Origin: Flavobacteriia bacterium
Lineage (GTDB): Bacteria > Bacteroidota > Bacteroidia > Flavobacteriales > Flavobacteriaceae
DNA length: 9,028 nucleotides
Reading direction: 5' to 3'
Assembly: GCA_003973375.1 (NCBI GenBank)
Contig: QNYL01000259.1
Location: forward strand, 1-9,028
Shown here piece after piece: positions 6,409-9,028 of this stretch; position 1 is the first letter of the stretch, and every line of letters begins with the position of its first letter. A program made the translations under genes and the position numbers. The notes beneath the pieces are model-generated. The model saw only the letters and a list, made by a program, of their open reading frames with translations. It searched no databases and had not been told where the DNA came from.

Positions 6409-7149
6409 TTAGAAACCTCTTTCCTTTTGGATCACTTCATAGGCTACCTGCACCTGACGGAATTTTTCTTCAGCGCCTTTGATATGCTCTTTTCCCAAAC
6501 CTCTTAACTTATCGGGATGGTATTTTTTTACCATTTTCCGGTAAGCCTTTTTGATCTCAATTTCAGTAGCTGTTTTTTCAATTCCCAGAATGGCATAGGA
6601 ATTATCAGCCTCTTTATAGAACATGGCTTTGATCGAGTTGAAATCTCTTGAATTGATATTCAGATAACCGGCAAGCTGCTGTATTTTATACATTTCGCTC
6701 TGTGAAACCGTTCCGTCTGCATTGGCTACTCCAAAAAGAAAATGAATCAGTTGAATACGTGATGGGTGATTCATATGCTTGTTGATCTGCAGACAGATCC
6801 TTCTGGCAGATATATTTGGATCTTTAATGATCTCTTTAAAGAGCTTAAAGGCTTTATTGGCGCGTTCTTTACCGTACATTTTGATAAAATTTATGCGCAC
6901 ATATTCCAGTTCACGCCTGTCAATATTCCCATCTGCTTTGATCACTACTGCTGCAAGAACCAGCAAGCTGATCTCAAAATCGCCGGAACCGGTTTGCGAT
7001 TGTGCAGTATTTCCTCCAATATTTTTAAAGAATTCCCCATCAGAAAATTCATCTACAAAACTACCAACAATAAAACCGAGTATACCACCTATATGACCTC
7101 CGAAGGTCCATCCTAAACTGGCTCCTAACCATTTAGAAAATTTATTCAT
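6409..7149 (-). CDS. TerB-like plus C-terminal DnaJ-domain (DjlA-like) co-chaperone
   Basis: This is a 246-residue protein. Residues 9-33 are a Gly-rich hydrophobic segment ([14 protein letters not shown]) like the N-terminal membrane anchor of DjlA. Residues 58-165 form a TerB-type helical domain with two matching acidic motifs, [10 protein letters not shown] (71-80) and [10 protein letters not shown] (143-152), likely metal-binding. Residues 183-246 are a J domain with the essential HPD at 211-213 (KKYHPDKL), so it should recruit and stimulate DnaK at the membrane. I chose the ATG at 7149 over the one at 7170: the latter overlaps a good promoter -7 element (7168-7175) and so would lie upstream of transcription, and the shorter form begins as DjlA proteins do. 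The gene ends 7 bases from the stop of the convergent NifX-like gene, with no terminator between. Confidence 0.88.
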   Translation of the reverse strand: MNKFSKWLGASLGWTFGGHIGGILGFIVGSFVDEFSDGEFFKNIGGNTAQSQTGSGDFEISLLVLAAVVIKADGNIDRRELEYVRINFIKMYGKERANKAFKLFKEIIKDPNISARRICLQINKHMNHPSRIQLIHFLFGVANADGTVSQSEMYKIQQLAGYLNINSRDFNSIKAMFYKEADNSYAILGIEKTATEIEIKKAYRKMVKKYHPDKLRGLGKEHIKGAEEKFRQVQVAYEVIQKERGF

Positions 7150-7167
7150 TATCAAAATTTTAAAGCA

Positions 7168-7197
7168 CAAAGATACATCTATCCCATTTTTAACAAA
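7168..7197 (-). promoter_or_regulatory. Promoter of the DjlA-like gene
   Basis: On the minus strand TTTG (7197-7194) is followed after 18 bases by TATCTTTG (7175-7168), an exact TAnnTTTG. Transcription would start around 7163, leaving about 13 bases before the ATG at 7149 and excluding the upstream ATG at 7170. Confidence 0.6.
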
Positions 7198-7249
7198 GGC
7201 TTTTCATTTTTTTTAATTTTCTGTCCCGGCTGATTTATAAAGCTTTGCT

Positions 7250-7257
7250 TATATTTG
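7250..7257 (+). promoter_or_regulatory. -7 element TATATTTG of the bacilliredoxin/lipoprotein unit
   Basis: An exact TAnnTTTG match 29 bases before the ATG at 7287. No convincing -33 TTG is present at the normal distance. Transcription would start near 7262 and diverge from the DjlA-like gene. Confidence 0.5.
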
Positions 7258-7286
7258 TGTACTATCTAACTATTAAAAATCAAATT

Positions 7287-7697
7287 ATGTATCCAGAAAA
7301 CATCGTAAAACCCATGCGGGATGAAATGACCGTAGCAGGTTTTTCCGAATTAAAAACGACAAGTGATGTTGAAAGTGTAATCAACACATAAGGCACCACA
7401 CTTGTATTTATCAATTCTATTTGCGGATGTGCCGCAGGAAGTGCCAGACCGGGTGTAGTAAGATCATTAAACTTTGAGAAAAAACCGGATCAGCTGGCCA
7501 CGGTATTTGCAGGAGTTGATGTGGAAGCCACGCAAAAAGCAAGAGAATTTATGATGCCTTTTCCACCCTCATCCCCTTCTGCTGCTCTTTTTAAAGACGG
7601 AGAATTGGTACATATGATTGAAAGACATCAAATAGAAGGTAAAGCCCCCAATATGATCGCTAAAGATCTGGCCAGAGTTTATGAGCAATTTTGTTAA
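7287..7697 (+). pseudogene. Bacilliredoxin (BrxA/BrxB, YphP/YqiW family) interrupted by one in-frame TAA
   Basis: Reading 7287-7697 in one frame gives 136 codons that match the whole bacilliredoxin family, which removes bacillithiol or similar low-molecular-weight thiols from proteins. Signatures are [13 protein letters not shown] with C46 and C48 (the CGC active site), then [22 protein letters not shown] and the usual C-terminal Cys. Codon 35 (7389-7391) is TAA, directly before the conserved GTTL strand, where relatives have a variable residue; one base change from CAA, GAA or AAA would produce it. No other stop or frameshift is present, and the promoter and ATG look intact. The product would be a 34-residue fragment without the active site, and the next in-frame ATG lies far beyond the CGC. 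This is either a very recent inactivation or a sequencing error. Recoding is unlikely, because TAA is neither the selenocysteine nor the pyrrolysine codon. Confidence 0.85.
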
Positions 7698-7713
7698 TTA
7701 AAATTTCAGGAAA

Positions 7714-8088
7714 ATGAAGTTTCTTTTTTCTTTTCTCATCTTACTGATGATTAATTGTAATGCCACCGAAAATAATCAGGAGCGCGACAAACAGGAACTC
7801 GATAAATTATCCAAAGAGATCCATGCTATAGCTGATAATTCGGTTTGTTCTGATGAATATACCTGTAAATACATCGGCATGGGAGCAAAACCCTGCGGAG
7901 GCGTTTGGGGCTATCTGGTTTATTCCACTTCTGTAAACGAAAAAGATCTCCTTGAAAAAGTAAAGAGATACAATGGAATGGAACGAAAATATAATGCAAA
8001 TTATGGAATTATCTCCGATTGCAGTATGGTTATGCCTCCTGATGAGGTACGATGTGAGAACGGTAAGTGTAAAGCATTTTACAAGTAA
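7714..8088 (+). CDS. Small Cys-rich exported protein, probable lipoprotein
   Basis: A 124-residue protein of unknown function. Residues 1-15 (MKFLFSFLILLMINC) look like a short signal peptide ending in a relaxed lipobox with C15 as lipid-attachment site. The mature part has six more cysteines (C45, C51, C61, C103, C114, C119), enough for three disulfides, with the pattern CSDEYTCKYIGMGAKPCGG and a C-terminal CENGKCKAF. The compact Cys-rich layout fits an envelope protein. The start is preceded by AGGA a few bases upstream, one of the few Shine-Dalgarno-like sites here. It begins 16 bases after the broken bacilliredoxin and is probably co-transcribed with it; its transcript ends at the hairpin at 8114-8141. 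The link to thiol chemistry is only suggestive. Confidence 0.75.
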   Translation: MKFLFSFLILLMINCNATENNQERDKQELDKLSKEIHAIADNSVCSDEYTCKYIGMGAKPCGGVWGYLVYSTSVNEKDLLEKVKRYNGMERKYNANYGIISDCSMVMPPDEVRCENGKCKAFYK

Positions 8089-8113
8089 CTTTTATAACCT
8101 TAAAAAACACTTC

Positions 8114-8148
8114 AAAATCCTTAGAAATTCCTGAGGATTTTTTATTTT
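8114..8148 (+). terminator. Rho-independent terminator after the Cys-rich protein
   Basis: The stem AAAATCCTTAG / CTGAGGATTTT (8114-8124 with 8131-8141, one G-U pair) has a 6-base loop and runs into a T-rich tract up to 8148. It starts 26 bases after the stop at 8088, and the tract overlaps the possible -7 element of the next gene. Confidence 0.75.
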
Positions 8149-8149
8149 G
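8143..8149 (+). promoter_or_regulatory. Possible -7 element of the HD-domain gene, inside the terminator T-tract
   Basis: TATTTTG is TAnnTTTG short of one T, and ends only 4 bases before the ATG at 8154. Transcription would begin at or next to the A of the ATG, so the mRNA may be leaderless. No clear -33 is seen. Confidence 0.3.
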
Positions 8150-8153
8150 CAGC

Positions 8154-8816
8154 ATGGAACAGGAAGAGATCATAGAAAGAACCGTTGATTTTGTTAAGTC
8201 AGCTTTAAAAGATGCCGAAGGCGGACACGACTGGTTCCATATTGAAAGAGTCTGGAAAAATGCAAAACATATCGCACAGGAAGAAGATGTAGATCTTTTC
8301 ATTGTTGAACTGGGAGCCTTACTTCACGACATTGCTGATGCCAAATTTTATGAGGGTAATGAAAATATCGGCCCTGAAAAAGCCCGAGGTTTTTTAAAAA
8401 ATATCGGAGTAGAAAAACCGGTAATTGATCATATTGAAAATATCATCAGGAATATCTCTTATAAATCGAGTCTGGATAAAGAAAAAAAACATAGATTTAC
8501 CTCAAAGGAAATGCAGGTGATCCAGGATGCCGACCGACTTGATGCCATTGGCGCTATAGGTATTGCAAGAACTTTTAATTATGGAGGTTTTAAGAACCGG
8601 GAAATCTATAACCCTGAGATAAAACCCGAAACCAACCTGACCAAAGAAACCTATAAAAAAAGTACCGCCCCTACAATCAATCATTTTTATGAAAAATTGT
8701 TGTTGCTAAAAGATCAGATGAATACCAAAACCGGTAAAAAGATTGCAGAGAACCGGCACAGATATATGGAAGATTTTTTAGATCAATTCTACAAAGAATG
8801 GGAAGGTATAAGATAG
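8154..8816 (+). CDS. HD-domain phosphohydrolase (YpgQ/YedJ-like)
   Basis: This 220-residue soluble protein carries the HD-superfamily metal ligands in order: H29 (GGHDWFHIERVW), H58 and D59 (ALLHDIADAK), and D125 (IQDADRLDAIGAIG), the conserved C-terminal Asp. The HDWxHIxRVW opening and the DADRLDAIGAIGIART block are those of the group that includes E. coli YedJ and B. subtilis YpgQ, the latter described as a nucleotide pyrophosphohydrolase. Length is close to theirs (slightly over 200). The likely reaction is metal-dependent hydrolysis of a nucleotide or phosphate ester; the substrate is not certain. The ATG follows the upstream terminator so closely that the gene is either leaderless or fed by readthrough. 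A strong terminator 45 bases after the stop makes it a single-gene unit. Confidence 0.87.
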   Translation: MEQEEIIERTVDFVKSALKDAEGGHDWFHIERVWKNAKHIAQEEDVDLFIVELGALLHDIADAKFYEGNENIGPEKARGFLKNIGVEKPVIDHIENIIRNISYKSSLDKEKKHRFTSKEMQVIQDADRLDAIGAIGIARTFNYGGFKNREIYNPEIKPETNLTKETYKKSTAPTINHFYEKLLLLKDQMNTKTGKKIAENRHRYMEDFLDQFYKEWEGIR

Positions 8817-8860
8817 TTTTTTTTACTGAAACTAAGTGAAAATCACATCTAATTTGGCTT

Positions 8861-8880
8861 GCCCCAAAAGGGGCTTTTTT
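8861..8880 (+). terminator. Strong rho-independent terminator of the HD-domain gene
   Basis: GCCCC-AAAA-GGGGC (8861-8874), a perfect 5-bp GC stem with a 4-base loop, is followed by six T. A second run of eight T directly after the stop codon (8817-8824) has no stem. Confidence 0.85.
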
Positions 8881-8930
8881 GGCCGGTGTTTAAAATCGGT
8901 TTTTTTGTTGCTACGCTTTAACTTTCTTCT

Positions 8931-9028
8931 CTATTTTCCCTGAAACCATTTTTTTACACCCTGATCAATCACATGGCAATAGCTATATCCTTCTCCATTA
9001 ATACTTTGATCTGTCCTTTCAATATCCG
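8931..9028 (-). CDS. C-terminal fragment of an unidentified protein, runs off the right edge
   Basis: On the minus strand one frame stays open from the right edge to the TAG at 8931-8933, giving 31 residues (beginning DIERTDQSINGEGYSY and ending KKWFQGK). The other two minus frames stop earlier. The composition looks like protein and the gene would converge on the HD-domain gene, but the piece is too short to name. No T-tailed hairpin is obvious on its downstream side. Confidence 0.45.
   Translation of the reverse strand, partial: DIERTDQSINGEGYSYCHVIDQGVKKWFQGK

Noticed and set aside
6766..7116. Two overlapping plus-strand frames of over 100 codons
   Set aside because: Both are antisense to the TerB part of the DjlA-like gene, whose domains and promoter are clear.
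7389..7391. Programmed readthrough or recoding of the TAA in the bacilliredoxin
   Set aside because: TAA is neither the selenocysteine (TGA) nor the pyrrolysine (TAG) codon, and no stimulatory structure is apparent after it; mutation or sequencing error is simpler.
8030..8302. Minus-strand frame of 90 codons
   Set aside because: It crosses the terminator and the starts of two supported plus-strand units; composition is shadow-like.
1..9028. CRISPR array, transposon, tRNA or rRNA
   Set aside because: No regularly spaced long direct repeats, transposase frame, terminal inverted repeats flanking genes, or tRNA/rRNA-like sequence was seen.

Overview
The window looks like chromosomal DNA of a Bacteroidota bacterium. 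The DNA is AT-rich, and most genes lack a Shine-Dalgarno site and have an A-rich stretch before the ATG. Several upstream regions carry the Bacteroidota -7 element TAnnTTTG (exact at 4753-4760 and 7250-7257 on the plus strand, and at 7168-7175 and 2539-2546 on the minus strand), sometimes with a -33 TTG 17-19 bases upstream. I cannot fix the order; Marinilabiliales/Bacteroidales and Flavobacteriia both seem possible.

Layout. Bases 1-2392 (minus) hold the first 797 codons of a very large protein that runs off the left edge and ends in a PLP-dependent, fold-type-I aminotransferase-like domain. Bases 2393-2722 are a non-coding divergent promoter region with a hairpin, short direct repeats and a palindrome. 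Then come two plus-strand genes: a calcineurin-like metallophosphoesterase (2723-3613) and a cation diffusion facilitator metal exporter (3668-4537). A 245-base spacer holds a perfect 17-bp inverted repeat, a Crp/Fnr-like operator and a promoter. These precede a two-gene operon: a sulfide:quinone-oxidoreductase-like flavoprotein (4783-5976) and a His-rich NifX/MTH1175-type protein that starts at TTG (6006-6401). Convergent to it, with 7 bases between the stop codons, is a TerB plus DnaJ-domain (DjlA-like) gene on the minus strand (6409-7149).

Further right on the plus strand are a bacilliredoxin gene broken by one in-frame TAA before its CGC active site (7287-7697), a small Cys-rich exported protein or lipoprotein (7714-8088), an intrinsic terminator, and an HD-domain phosphohydrolase (8154-8816) followed by a strong terminator. 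The last 98 bases appear to encode the C-terminus of another minus-strand gene.

Most genes are household or stress/metal functions, and I see no mobile element, defence system, CRISPR array, tRNA or rRNA. The points most worth a second look are the apparently Crp/Fnr-controlled operon of a flavoprotein that has lost a catalytic Cys of true SQRs plus a His-rich NifX-like partner, the nonsense-interrupted bacilliredoxin, and the giant aminotransferase-like protein with a long N-terminal extension of unknown function.
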